Shown: piece by piece, positions 1 through 6,730 of the stretch
How positions within the stretch are numbered: position 1 is the first letter of the stretch
Layout: every line of letters begins with the position of its first letter
Source of the DNA: a virus
Strand: one strand, 5' to 3'
IMG/VR virus record: IMGVR_UViG_3300006917_000170
Span: 1-22,512 of that record
DNA: 22,512 bases
Notes under the pieces: model-generated
Told to the model about the DNA's origin: nothing
Databases searched by the model: none
Seen by the model: the letters and a program-made list of their open reading frames with translations, nothing else
Translations under genes and position numbers: made by a program

Positions 1-22
1 CTCAGCCGCAGGTTTTTTTCTC
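1..22. other. 5' edge, T-rich leader before the small terminase gene
   Basis: A run of seven T residues (positions 13-19) follows a short GC-rich stretch just ahead of the first start codon. It could be the tail of an upstream terminator or a leader, but the stem, if any, lies outside the window. No convincing ribosome binding site is visible; the only purine-rich piece is CAGG at 9-12. Confidence 0.2.
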
Positions 23-502
23 ATGGGCGTGATTTTTGACCTGTTCGGCGATCCGGTTCCTGAGAACCACGGACGCCGCGGTCGTCCCCAGCACATTCCA
101 ACTCAAGAAAACCGACGCAAGGTCAACATGATGCTGGCGTGGGGCTGGAACAACGAGCGGATCGCCGCAACTTTGCGCATCACGCCGCCCTCGCTGCGCA
201 AGCATTATTTTTCGGAGCTCAAATTCCGGGACGTCGCCCGCGATCGGCACGACGCCAAGATCGGCATGATGCTTCTGGATCAGGGTGAGGCCGGCAACGT
301 GGCGGCGACCAAGGCTTACCTCAAGCTGGTCGAGCGCAACGATTTGATGCGCTACGGCCAGGCCGCGCCGCCCGAACGAACGGAGAAGCAGGCGCGGCTC
401 GGCAAGAAGGAACAGGCGGCTCTCGCTGCACAGAATCCGGACGTCGGGACGCCGCTCGGCGAGCTGATGGCCCGGCGCCAGCAGCAGGGTCGCCCGAATT
501 GA
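23..502 (+). CDS. terS: terminase small subunit-like DNA-binding protein
   Basis: Likely the small terminase subunit, which recognises phage DNA and hands it to the large subunit for packaging. The 159-residue protein has a basic N-terminal region (GRRGRP, about residues 18-23). A helix-turn-helix-like stretch follows at about residues 41-66 (GWNNERIAATLRITPPSLRKHY), in which a small-residue turn separates two helices. The C-terminus is charged and Gln/Arg-rich. The call rests on this HTH, the size, and the position one base upstream of an unmistakable large terminase gene (stop TGA 500-502, next ATG at 504). No strong Shine-Dalgarno is seen before ATG 23; GTG at 29 is an alternative start. 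Small terminases diverge fast, so the family is inferred mainly from context. Confidence 0.72.
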   Translation: MGVIFDLFGDPVPENHGRRGRPQHIPTQENRRKVNMMLAWGWNNERIAATLRITPPSLRKHYFSELKFRDVARDRHDAKIGMMLLDQGEAGNVAATKAYLKLVERNDLMRYGQAAPPERTEKQARLGKKEQAALAAQNPDVGTPLGELMARRQQQGRPN

Positions 503-503
503 G

Positions 504-2195
504 ATGTGGGACCTGAGCTGCCCGGACTGGGAGGACCGCATTCGGGAAGGGCGGTCAATCCTCCCGGATATGCCGCTGAACAGGGAAGAGGCCGATCTGG
601 GCCTCGCCATGTTCGATGAGTTGCGTCTGCCAGACGTGCCTGGCCTACCGAAAATGCGGACCCACTGCGGGCCATGGTTCCGCGATATCGTGCGGGCAGT
701 CTTTGGATCTTGGTTTCCGGAAGAGCAGCATCGCTATATCCGCGACATCCTGGCGATGCTGCCGAAGGGGCAGAGCAAGACGACCTACAGCGCCGGCCTG
801 CTGCTGATCATCATGCTGATGAACAACCGGCCGCGATCGGAAGCGTTGTTCGTTGCGCCGACGCAGGCGATCGCGGAGAACGCTTACGAAAAAGCGGTTG
901 GCATGATCGAGGCCTCGCCTGATCTGAAGCGCCGCTTCCTGCCGCGCGATCACCTGAAGACGATCGTCGATTTGAGGCCGGACAACCAGTCGGAGCTGAA
1001 GGTCCGTACGTTCGACGTCAACATTCTGACCGGATCGATCCTGATCGCGGCCATGGTCGACGAGCTCCATCTGCTCGGACGCAACCGGCATACCCAGAAA
1101 GTGTTGCGCCAGATCCGCGGCGGTCTGGAAAAAACGCCGGAAGGCGTGCTGCTGATCACGACGACGCAGAGCGACGACATCCCGGCCGGCGCGTTTCAGG
1201 AAGAGCTGATCAACGCCCGCAAGATCAGGAACGGAGATTTTCGCGGCAAGGTGCACCGGCCGCTCCTGCCGGTGCTGTACGAATTTCCGGCCGATATCGC
1301 CAGGGACAAGGACAAGTGGCAGAACCCCGAGAACTGGGGCCTCGTCATGCCGAACCTCGGACGTTCGGTACACCTCGCAAGCCTTGTCGCCGACTGGGAA
1401 ACGGAAAAGGCCAAGAACGACCAGGCCATCCGCATCTGGGCCAGCCAGCATCTCAATGTCGAGATGGGTGTCGGCCTGCAAACCGACGGTTGGCCGGGTG
1501 CTGCACATTGGTCCGACGCCGAAGACGAGACGATCACGATCGAGACGATGCTGCAACGCTGCGAGGTCATCGTGGCGTGCGCCGATGGTGGCGGGCTCGA
1601 TGACCTCTATGGGTTCGGGTTGATCGGCCGCGAGCGCGGCACCGGCATCTGGCTGACGTGGTCGCATGCCTGGTGCCATCGCGGTGTGCTGGAGCGCCGC
1701 AAGAGCATCGCGGCGCAACTCGAGCAGTTCGCCAAGGACAAGGAACTGACGATCGTCGACAACAAGCTGGACGACGTCGTCCAGATGGTCGAGATCATCA
1801 AGCAGGTCAACGAAGCGGGGCTTCTGGGCTGCGTCGCGCTCGATCCGGAGGGACCTTACGGCGAGCTGGTCGATGCGCTTGACGACATCGGGATCACGGA
1901 AGAAGGCGGACAGATCGTCGGCGTGCCGCAAGGCTACAAGCTGATGAACGCGATCAAGACGACGGAGCGGAAGCTCGCCAACGGCACCATGAAGCACGCC
2001 AAGTCCGGGATGATGGACTGGTGTGTGCAGAACGTCCGGATCGAGCCGACGGCCACCGCGATCCGCGCCACCAAGGCAAATGCCGGCGACGCGAAGATCG
2101 ACCCCTGGGCCGCCCTGATGGACGGGGCAACCGTGATGATCAAGAACCCGGAAGCCGTCACCAAGCCCAACTACGAACTGTTCTTCGTTGCTTGA
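504..2195 (+). CDS. terL: terminase large subunit, HK97-type
   Basis: ATP-driven DNA packaging motor and endonuclease that docks on the portal and cuts the concatemer. The 563 residues carry an N-terminal ATPase with a Walker A-like loop at about 86-93 (LPKGQSKT, the deviant lysine arrangement common in terminases). Walker B is ILIAAMVDE at about 179-187 (D186, E187), followed by a Thr-rich coupling motif at about 219-221. The C-terminal RNase H-like nuclease has candidate metal-binding acids in CADGGG (D361), ALDPEG (D447) and KIDPWAALMDGA (D533). The last matches the C-terminal KxDxxxAL signature of this family. Length is normal. It starts one base after the small-subunit stop, so the two are probably translationally coupled. 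Base composition is high GC, in contrast to the gene that follows. Confidence 0.95.
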   Translation: MWDLSCPDWEDRIREGRSILPDMPLNREEADLGLAMFDELRLPDVPGLPKMRTHCGPWFRDIVRAVFGSWFPEEQHRYIRDILAMLPKGQSKTTYSAGLLLIIMLMNNRPRSEALFVAPTQAIAENAYEKAVGMIEASPDLKRRFLPRDHLKTIVDLRPDNQSELKVRTFDVNILTGSILIAAMVDELHLLGRNRHTQKVLRQIRGGLEKTPEGVLLITTTQSDDIPAGAFQEELINARKIRNGDFRGKVHRPLLPVLYEFPADIARDKDKWQNPENWGLVMPNLGRSVHLASLVADWETEKAKNDQAIRIWASQHLNVEMGVGLQTDGWPGAAHWSDAEDETITIETMLQRCEVIVACADGGGLDDLYGFGLIGRERGTGIWLTWSHAWCHRGVLERRKSIAAQLEQFAKDKELTIVDNKLDDVVQMVEIIKQVNEAGLLGCVALDPEGPYGELVDALDDIGITEEGGQIVGVPQGYKLMNAIKTTERKLANGTMKHAKSGMMDWCVQNVRIEPTATAIRATKANAGDAKIDPWAALMDGATVMIKNPEAVTKPNYELFFVA

Positions 2196-2200
2196 ATTTG

Positions 2201-2210
2201 GTGAATTCAC
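2201..2210. repeat. 10-bp perfect palindrome after terL
   Basis: GTGAATTCAC is its own reverse complement and lies six bases after the terL stop, at the edge of the AT-richer tract holding the homing endonuclease. It might be a protein-binding site or simply chance; no T-run follows, so it is not a convincing terminator. Confidence 0.25.
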
Positions 2211-2240
2211 ATTTCCATCGGCTTGTTGCATACTGTCCGT

Positions 2241-2990
2241 ATGCAGTGCTTGTTTTCGTATAACGAAGGTCGACGGGCTGGCATCTACGAGATTTTCAAT
2301 CTCGTGAGTCGAAAGCGCTATATAGGTAGCGCGTTGAAGATTTCTCAAAGAGCGCGGCTGCACCGGTCACTTCTTGGGCGAGGCAAGCATCACAGTGCGC
2401 GTTTGCAGCAGGCGTGGGAAAAGCATGGACCGGCCGTGTTCGTGTTTAGAATAATTGAGGTTTGTGATCCACCTCAGCTAATTGCCAAAGAGCAAGCCGC
2501 GTTTGATCGCTTGCGACCGGAGTACAACGCCGCGCCCAACGCAGGAAATTGTTTGGGTGTGAAGCTGAGTGCCGAGGCGCGGGCCAAAATTTCAGCCTCA
2601 AGAATGGGAAACCAAGTTTGGCTTGGGCGAAAACACTCAGCAGAGACGCTTGCGCTCATGTCGGAGGTGCATAAGGGTAACACTAGAACCAAGGGAAAGC
2701 CTCGTAGTCCAGAGGCTGTCGAGAAGACGGCCGCTGCACATCGCGGAATGAAGAGGTCACTAGAAACGCGCGCCAAAATATCTGCGGCAATGCGTGGGAA
2801 AAAGCGCGCTCCGCGCTCCAAAGAGTGGCGCGAAGCTATCTCAGCGGCCTTGCAGGGCAAGGCCAAATCGGCATCTTCGATTGAGAAGATGCGAGCAACC
2901 AAACGCGGTCGGCAGTTAACTGCAGAGCATCGCGCCAAGATCGGTCTTGCCTCAAAAGCTGCATGGGCGGCCCGCAAGTCCGCTGGTTAA
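2241..2990 (+). CDS. GIY-YIG homing endonuclease with NUMOD3 repeats
   Basis: A selfish homing endonuclease that cuts an allele lacking it and is copied in by repair. Numbered from ATG 2241 (249 residues), the N-terminal domain shows GIY at 14-16 and YIG at 27-29. It continues with the expected Arg/His segment, the H50-H51...LQQAWEKHG block, catalytic Glu in AKEQ (E84) and the closing YNAAPNAG. From about residue 108 come five to six NUMOD3-like DNA-binding repeats of the form S-E-x-R-A-K-I-S-A-x-x-x-G-N/K (for example 108-124, 131-147, 155-170, 172-187). An in-frame TTG at 2223 would add six residues; neither start has a clear ribosome binding site. The gene lies between terL and the protease-capsid gene and is AT-richer than terL (27/60 G+C at 2281-2340 against 37/60 at 1081-1140), indicating transfer. 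It looks intact. Confidence 0.9.
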   Translation: MQCLFSYNEGRRAGIYEIFNLVSRKRYIGSALKISQRARLHRSLLGRGKHHSARLQQAWEKHGPAVFVFRIIEVCDPPQLIAKEQAAFDRLRPEYNAAPNAGNCLGVKLSAEARAKISASRMGNQVWLGRKHSAETLALMSEVHKGNTRTKGKPRSPEAVEKTAAAHRGMKRSLETRAKISAAMRGKKRAPRSKEWREAISAALQGKAKSASSIEKMRATKRGRQLTAEHRAKIGLASKAAWAARKSAG

Positions 2991-3015
2991 AAACCCCATT
3001 TTGTTCTTCATCTTC

Positions 3016-3021
3016 GGAGGG
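3016..3021 (+). promoter_or_regulatory. ribosome binding site of protease-capsid gene
   Basis: GGAGGG lies eight bases before ATG 3030, a near-ideal Shine-Dalgarno for a highly expressed structural gene. It fixes the start of the protease domain. Confidence 0.75.
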
Positions 3022-3029
3022 CGTTCGTC

Positions 3030-5012
3030 ATGGAAAAAGTGACTGACCGCGCATATTCTATTCTAGAGATCAAATCCCTCGATGATGACAAGCGCATCAT
3101 CACCGGAATTGCCACTACTCCCTCACCCGACAAGATGGACGATATCGTCGAACCGTTGGGCGTGGAATACAAACTGCCAATTCCGTTTCTGTGGCAGCAC
3201 AACGCCGACAAGCCAGTGGGTAACGTCACCAAGGCGAAAGTTACCGCTAAGGGTATTGAAGTCGAGGTTCAGATCGAGAAAACCGAAGAGCCCGGTCCTG
3301 TTAAAGATCGGCTCGATGGGGCGTGGCAAGACATTAAGTTGAGACTAGTGCGCGGCTTATCAATCGGTTTCATGGGGCTGGAAACCTCGCGCATTGAGGG
3401 CACTTTTGGCGTTAGGTTTATCAAATGGCTGTGGCTTGAATTGAGCGCTGTGACTATCGCAGCGAACGGCGACTGTTCGATTGCTACCATAAAATCAGTA
3501 GACAGGGCCCTGCGCAATGAACGCGGGACCACATCATCCGGAACGAAGACCCCTGCGGGTCCGGCTCGTTCCGTATCATTGGCCGGCTCGGCATCGAAAC
3601 AGAAAGGATCGGCTACGATGCCGAAGATGACCATTGCCGAGCAGATTGCCGGCGCCAAGGACCAGCGCGAGAAGAAGCTCGCGGAAATGAACGCCATCAT
3701 GGAGAAGGCGGTCGAGGATGGCGTGACCCTCGATGCGGCGCAGAAGGAAGCTTCCGACACGCTGGAAGCCGAGATCGCCGAACTCGACGATCACATCAAG
3801 CGCCTCGAGAAGCACGACGCGCTGAACCGCAAGGCGGCGGCGCCTGTCGGTGACGGCAAGTCGCAGGACGATGCCAGCAAGGCGCGCGGCGGCGACAAGC
3901 CGGGACGCGCCATGGTGATCGACAAGAAGCTTCCGGTCGGCACCATGTTCACCCGCTTCGTGCTGGCGCTGGCGCGCTCCAAGGGCGACCTCGTGCTGGC
4001 CGAACGCCATGTTCTCGGCAACGAGCAGTGGATGGCGGAGACGCCGGAGATCGCCGAGATCATGAAGACGGCGGTCAACGCCGGCACCACCTCGGATTCC
4101 ACCTGGGCGGCGCCGCTGGTGAACTACCAGATCATGGTGTCCGAATTCATTGAGTATCTGCGTCCGCGCACCATCATCGGCCGCATCCCGGGCCTGCGCC
4201 GGGTGCCGTTCAAGATCAAGATCCCTCGCCAGACCGGTGCGGCGACCGTCAACTGGGTCGGTGAAGGCAAGGTGAAGCCGCTGACCTCGATGGCGTTTGA
4301 TACCGTGACGCTGGAATTCGCCAAGATCGCCGGCATCATCCCGCTGACGGAGGAACTGGTTCGCTTTTCCAATCCTTCGGCGGAAGCGCTGGTGCGCGAG
4401 GAGCTCGCGAACGCGATCATCCAGTTCATGGACTCGCAGTTCGTCGATCCGACCAAGGCCAGCAACGATGTCTCGCCGGCCTCGATCACCTATGGCGTTA
4501 CCCCGGACGCACCGTCCGGCACCACGGCGGCGGCGTTCCGCGCCGACGCGAAGACGCTGCTCGGCAACATGTACGCCGCGGGCCATGCCTCCAGCCTGGT
4601 CTGGATCATGACCCAGCAGCAGGCGCTGGCGCTGTCGCTGATGCAGAACTCGCTGGGTCAGGCGCAATTCCCGGGCATCACGCCCGAGGGCGGCACGCTG
4701 CTCGGCTATCCCGTCGTCGCGTCTGAAAACATCCCGGCCGCCGGCGGATCGCCGACCGACGGCTATCCGATCATCATCGCCCGCGCGCCGGACATCCTGC
4801 TCGCGGACGACGGTCAGGTCACCATCGATGCGAGCCGCGAGGCCTCGCTGCAGATGGAGACCGCGCCGGACTCGCCGCCGACCGCGTCGACCAACATGGT
4901 CTCGCTGTGGCAGCACAACATGATCGCGATCAAGGCCGAGCGCTACATCAACTGGGGCAAGGCGCGCTCGACCGCTGTCGACCTGATCCAGGGCGCCCGC
5001 TACGCCGAGTAG
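3030..5012 (+). CDS. fused prohead protease / major capsid protein, HK97 family
   Basis: One 660-residue reading frame joins an S78-type prohead protease to an HK97-fold major capsid protein. Protease (about 10-160): catalytic His in FLWQHNAD (H57) and nucleophile Ser in VRGLSIGF (S111); E137 in LELSAV may be the third residue. A Ser/Gly/Thr-rich linker (about 163-196) follows. Then comes a charged, coiled-coil scaffolding (delta) region (about 197-300), probably removed during maturation. The capsid fold spans about 300-660 (GRIPGLRRVPFKIKIPRQTGA, VNWVGEGKVKPL, ITPEGGTLLGYPVVAS, AIKAERYINWG). The roughly 103-residue delta segment matches the length known for HK97. Protease-capsid fusions occur in other phages. 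An internal start at 3618 could supply capsid without protease. The 3030 to about 3530 part is AT-richer (28/60 G+C at 3061-3120) than the capsid part (39/60 at 4081-4140). Confidence 0.93.
   Translation: MEKVTDRAYSILEIKSLDDDKRIITGIATTPSPDKMDDIVEPLGVEYKLPIPFLWQHNADKPVGNVTKAKVTAKGIEVEVQIEKTEEPGPVKDRLDGAWQDIKLRLVRGLSIGFMGLETSRIEGTFGVRFIKWLWLELSAVTIAANGDCSIATIKSVDRALRNERGTTSSGTKTPAGPARSVSLAGSASKQKGSATMPKMTIAEQIAGAKDQREKKLAEMNAIMEKAVEDGVTLDAAQKEASDTLEAEIAELDDHIKRLEKHDALNRKAAAPVGDGKSQDDASKARGGDKPGRAMVIDKKLPVGTMFTRFVLALARSKGDLVLAERHVLGNEQWMAETPEIAEIMKTAVNAGTTSDSTWAAPLVNYQIMVSEFIEYLRPRTIIGRIPGLRRVPFKIKIPRQTGAATVNWVGEGKVKPLTSMAFDTVTLEFAKIAGIIPLTEELVRFSNPSAEALVREELANAIIQFMDSQFVDPTKASNDVSPASITYGVTPDAPSGTTAAAFRADAKTLLGNMYAAGHASSLVWIMTQQQALALSLMQNSLGQAQFPGITPEGGTLLGYPVVASENIPAAGGSPTDGYPIIIARAPDILLADDGQVTIDASREASLQMETAPDSPPTASTNMVSLWQHNMIAIKAERYINWGKARSTAVDLIQGARYAE
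3601..3620 (+). promoter_or_regulatory. candidate internal ribosome binding site and start for capsid alone
   Basis: AGAAAGGA at 3601-3608 precedes an in-frame ATG at 3618 by nine bases. This ATG (residue 197 of the fusion) sits exactly where the linker ends and the delta/scaffold coiled coil begins (MPKMTIAEQ). Initiation here would give a 464-residue capsid precursor of ordinary HK97 size. The position and spacing are seen; use of the site is inferred. Confidence 0.5.
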
Positions 5013-5040
5013 TGATCGCTTCAACTGTGCCGAGATGGGA

Positions 5041-5063
5041 GGGCCGGAGCAATCCGGCCCTTT
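5041..5063 (+). terminator. hairpin after major capsid gene (terminator-like)
   Basis: A perfect 8-bp stem (GGGCCGGA at 5041-5048 with TCCGGCCC at 5053-5060) closes on the GNRA tetraloop GCAA and is followed by only TTT. It lies between the capsid stop and the ribosome binding site of the next gene. The short T-run suggests a partial terminator or an mRNA-stabilising hairpin rather than a full stop, since the following genes appear to be in the same unit. Confidence 0.6.
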
Positions 5064-5082
5064 CCATGTGTAGGAGGGCTTC

Positions 5083-5322
5083 ATGCCTCAGCTTGTCTGC
5101 ACCATCGATCATCTGCCCTATGGCGGGGTGGTCTACCGTCAGGGTGATCGCTTCTTTGCCTCCGATGAGGACGCGCGTCTATTGAAGGGATTCGGCAAGG
5201 CGAGGGATTCGGCGCCTGCGACCGATGCGGCGTCATCGCCGACGGATGATCTGCTCGGCGCCAACCAGCCGCCGCGACGTCGCGGCCGCTACAACCGCGC
5301 CGACATGCGCGCGGAGGACTGA
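5083..5322 (+). CDS. small hypothetical phage head-region protein
   Basis: A 79-residue protein with a compact, possibly beta-rich N-terminal half (MPQLVCTIDHLPYGGVVYRQGDRFFASDEDARLLKGFGKA). A low-complexity tail rich in Ser, Ala, Pro and Arg (RRRGRYNRADMRAED) follows. It is supported by a strong ribosome binding site (AGGAGGG at 5072-5078, four bases before the ATG) and tight spacing to the portal gene (stop TGA 5320-5322, next start 5328). Function is not recognised. Its place between capsid and portal makes a minor head role possible, but this is inference. Confidence 0.75.
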   Translation: MPQLVCTIDHLPYGGVVYRQGDRFFASDEDARLLKGFGKARDSAPATDAASSPTDDLLGANQPPRRRGRYNRADMRAED

Positions 5323-5327
5323 TCCAC

Positions 5328-6722
5328 TTGCGTATTCCGTTCACAAATCTGGAGATTGTGTTCGGCAGCAAGGCTGCTCCCGCGGGCTCGGAGTCGCCGG
5401 GCTCCGGCGGCTGGTTTCCGCTGGTCGTGCACGAGCCATTCACCGGCGCCTGGCAGCGTAACAAGGAAATCCGCACCGAGACCGCGCTGGCCAATCATGC
5501 CGTGTTCTCGTGCATGACTATCATTGCGTCCGATGTCGCCAAGTGCCGTCCGATGCTCAAGGAAGAGGACGCAAACGGCATCTGGACCGATGTCAAGGTC
5601 CCTGCTTATTCGCCGGTGCTGGCCAAGCCGAACAATTACCAGACCATCATTCAGTTCATCGAGAACTGGGTGATGTCGAAGCTGGTGGCTGGCAATACCT
5701 ATGTCCTGCTCGAGCGCGACAACCGCAACGTCGTGGTGGCCATGTACGTGCTCGATCCGCTGCGGACCAAGCCGCTGGTGGCGCCCAATGGCGAGGTGTA
5801 CTACCAGCTTGCCAAGGACAACCTCGCGGGGATCGACGAGGACATTACGGTCCCTGCCAGCGAGATCATCCATGACCGCTGGCCGGTCACCCTGCATCCG
5901 CTGGTCGGCCTGTCGCCGCTGATGGCGTGCAAGCTGGCGGCGGCGACGTCGGAGAACATCCAGGGCCAGTCGGAGGCGTTCTTCCGCAACGGCGCGCGGC
6001 CCGGCGGCATCCTGACGACGTCGGGAAACATCAGCAAGGAAGATGCCGAGCGCATCAAGACGCATTGGGAGAACAACTACAAGGGCCAGAGCTATGGCCG
6101 CGTCGCGGTCATGGGCAATGGTCTGGAGTACAAGGCCATCGTCGAGAGCGCGGTGAATTCGCAGCTGGTCGAGCAGCTCGGCTCTGCCGGCAAGATCGTC
6201 ACCACCGCGTTCAACATCCCGGCCTACATGGTCGGCATCGGCGATCCGCCTGCGTACAACAACGTCGAAGCGCTGAACCAGCAGTATTACTCGCAGTGCC
6301 TGCAGAAGCTGTTCGAATCGATCGAGGAGCTGCTCGACTGGGGCCTTGGGCTGAAGAAGCACGCCGATCACGTCTATGGCGTAGAGCTCGACCTCGACAA
6401 CCTGCTGCGCATGGATACCGCGACGCGGATCAAGTCGTACACCGACGCCATCAAGGGCGGCCTGATGAAGCCTGACGAGGGCCGTTTGAAGATGAACCTG
6501 CCGCCGGTCGAAGGCGGCGACGAGGTCTACCTGCAGCAGCAGAACTACAGCCTGTCGGCGCTCGCCAAGCGCGATGCCAAGGAAGACCCGTTCGCGTCGT
6601 CGTCAAAGGATTCGGCGTCGGCGCCGGCCGCAACAGATGCCGACAACGACAATTCCCCCGAAGCGGTTGCCGCGACGCGCGCCATGGCTTCGTGGATCGC
6701 CCGCGACATGTTCGCGGCATAG
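5328..6722 (+). CDS. portal protein, HK97 family
   Basis: Forms the dodecameric ring at one capsid vertex through which DNA enters and to which the connector attaches. The 464-residue protein has normal portal length. Hallmarks include HAVFSCMTIIASDVAKCR near residues 61-78, then NTYVLLERDNRNVVVAMYVLDP and ASEIIHDRWP. The HPLVGLSPLMACKLAAATS helix, the RPGGIL turn, IPAYMVGIGDPPAYNNVEALNQQYY and the C-terminal ALxKRD segment follow. The TTG start at 5328 is chosen because GGAGG (5313-5317) lies ten bases upstream, inside the end of the preceding gene. A disordered Ser/Ala/Asp-rich tail ends the protein. In HK97-like phages portal normally precedes protease and capsid; here it follows them. Confidence 0.93.
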   Translation: MRIPFTNLEIVFGSKAAPAGSESPGSGGWFPLVVHEPFTGAWQRNKEIRTETALANHAVFSCMTIIASDVAKCRPMLKEEDANGIWTDVKVPAYSPVLAKPNNYQTIIQFIENWVMSKLVAGNTYVLLERDNRNVVVAMYVLDPLRTKPLVAPNGEVYYQLAKDNLAGIDEDITVPASEIIHDRWPVTLHPLVGLSPLMACKLAAATSENIQGQSEAFFRNGARPGGILTTSGNISKEDAERIKTHWENNYKGQSYGRVAVMGNGLEYKAIVESAVNSQLVEQLGSAGKIVTTAFNIPAYMVGIGDPPAYNNVEALNQQYYSQCLQKLFESIEELLDWGLGLKKHADHVYGVELDLDNLLRMDTATRIKSYTDAIKGGLMKPDEGRLKMNLPPVEGGDEVYLQQQNYSLSALAKRDAKEDPFASSSKDSASAPAATDADNDNSPEAVAATRAMASWIARDMFAA

Positions 6723-6730
6723 GAGCCCCG

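Noticed and set aside
645-2363. Long minus-strand open frame across the large terminase gene
   Set aside because: It lies opposite a gene with clear ATPase and nuclease motifs, has a repetitive Arg/Asp/Leu composition typical of antisense frames in GC-rich DNA, and no recognisable domain.
3576-5084. Minus-strand open frame of 502 codons opposite the capsid domain
   Set aside because: Composition is Arg/Gly/Asp/His-rich shadow coding, with no motif and no ribosome binding site. The + strand capsid explains the open frame.
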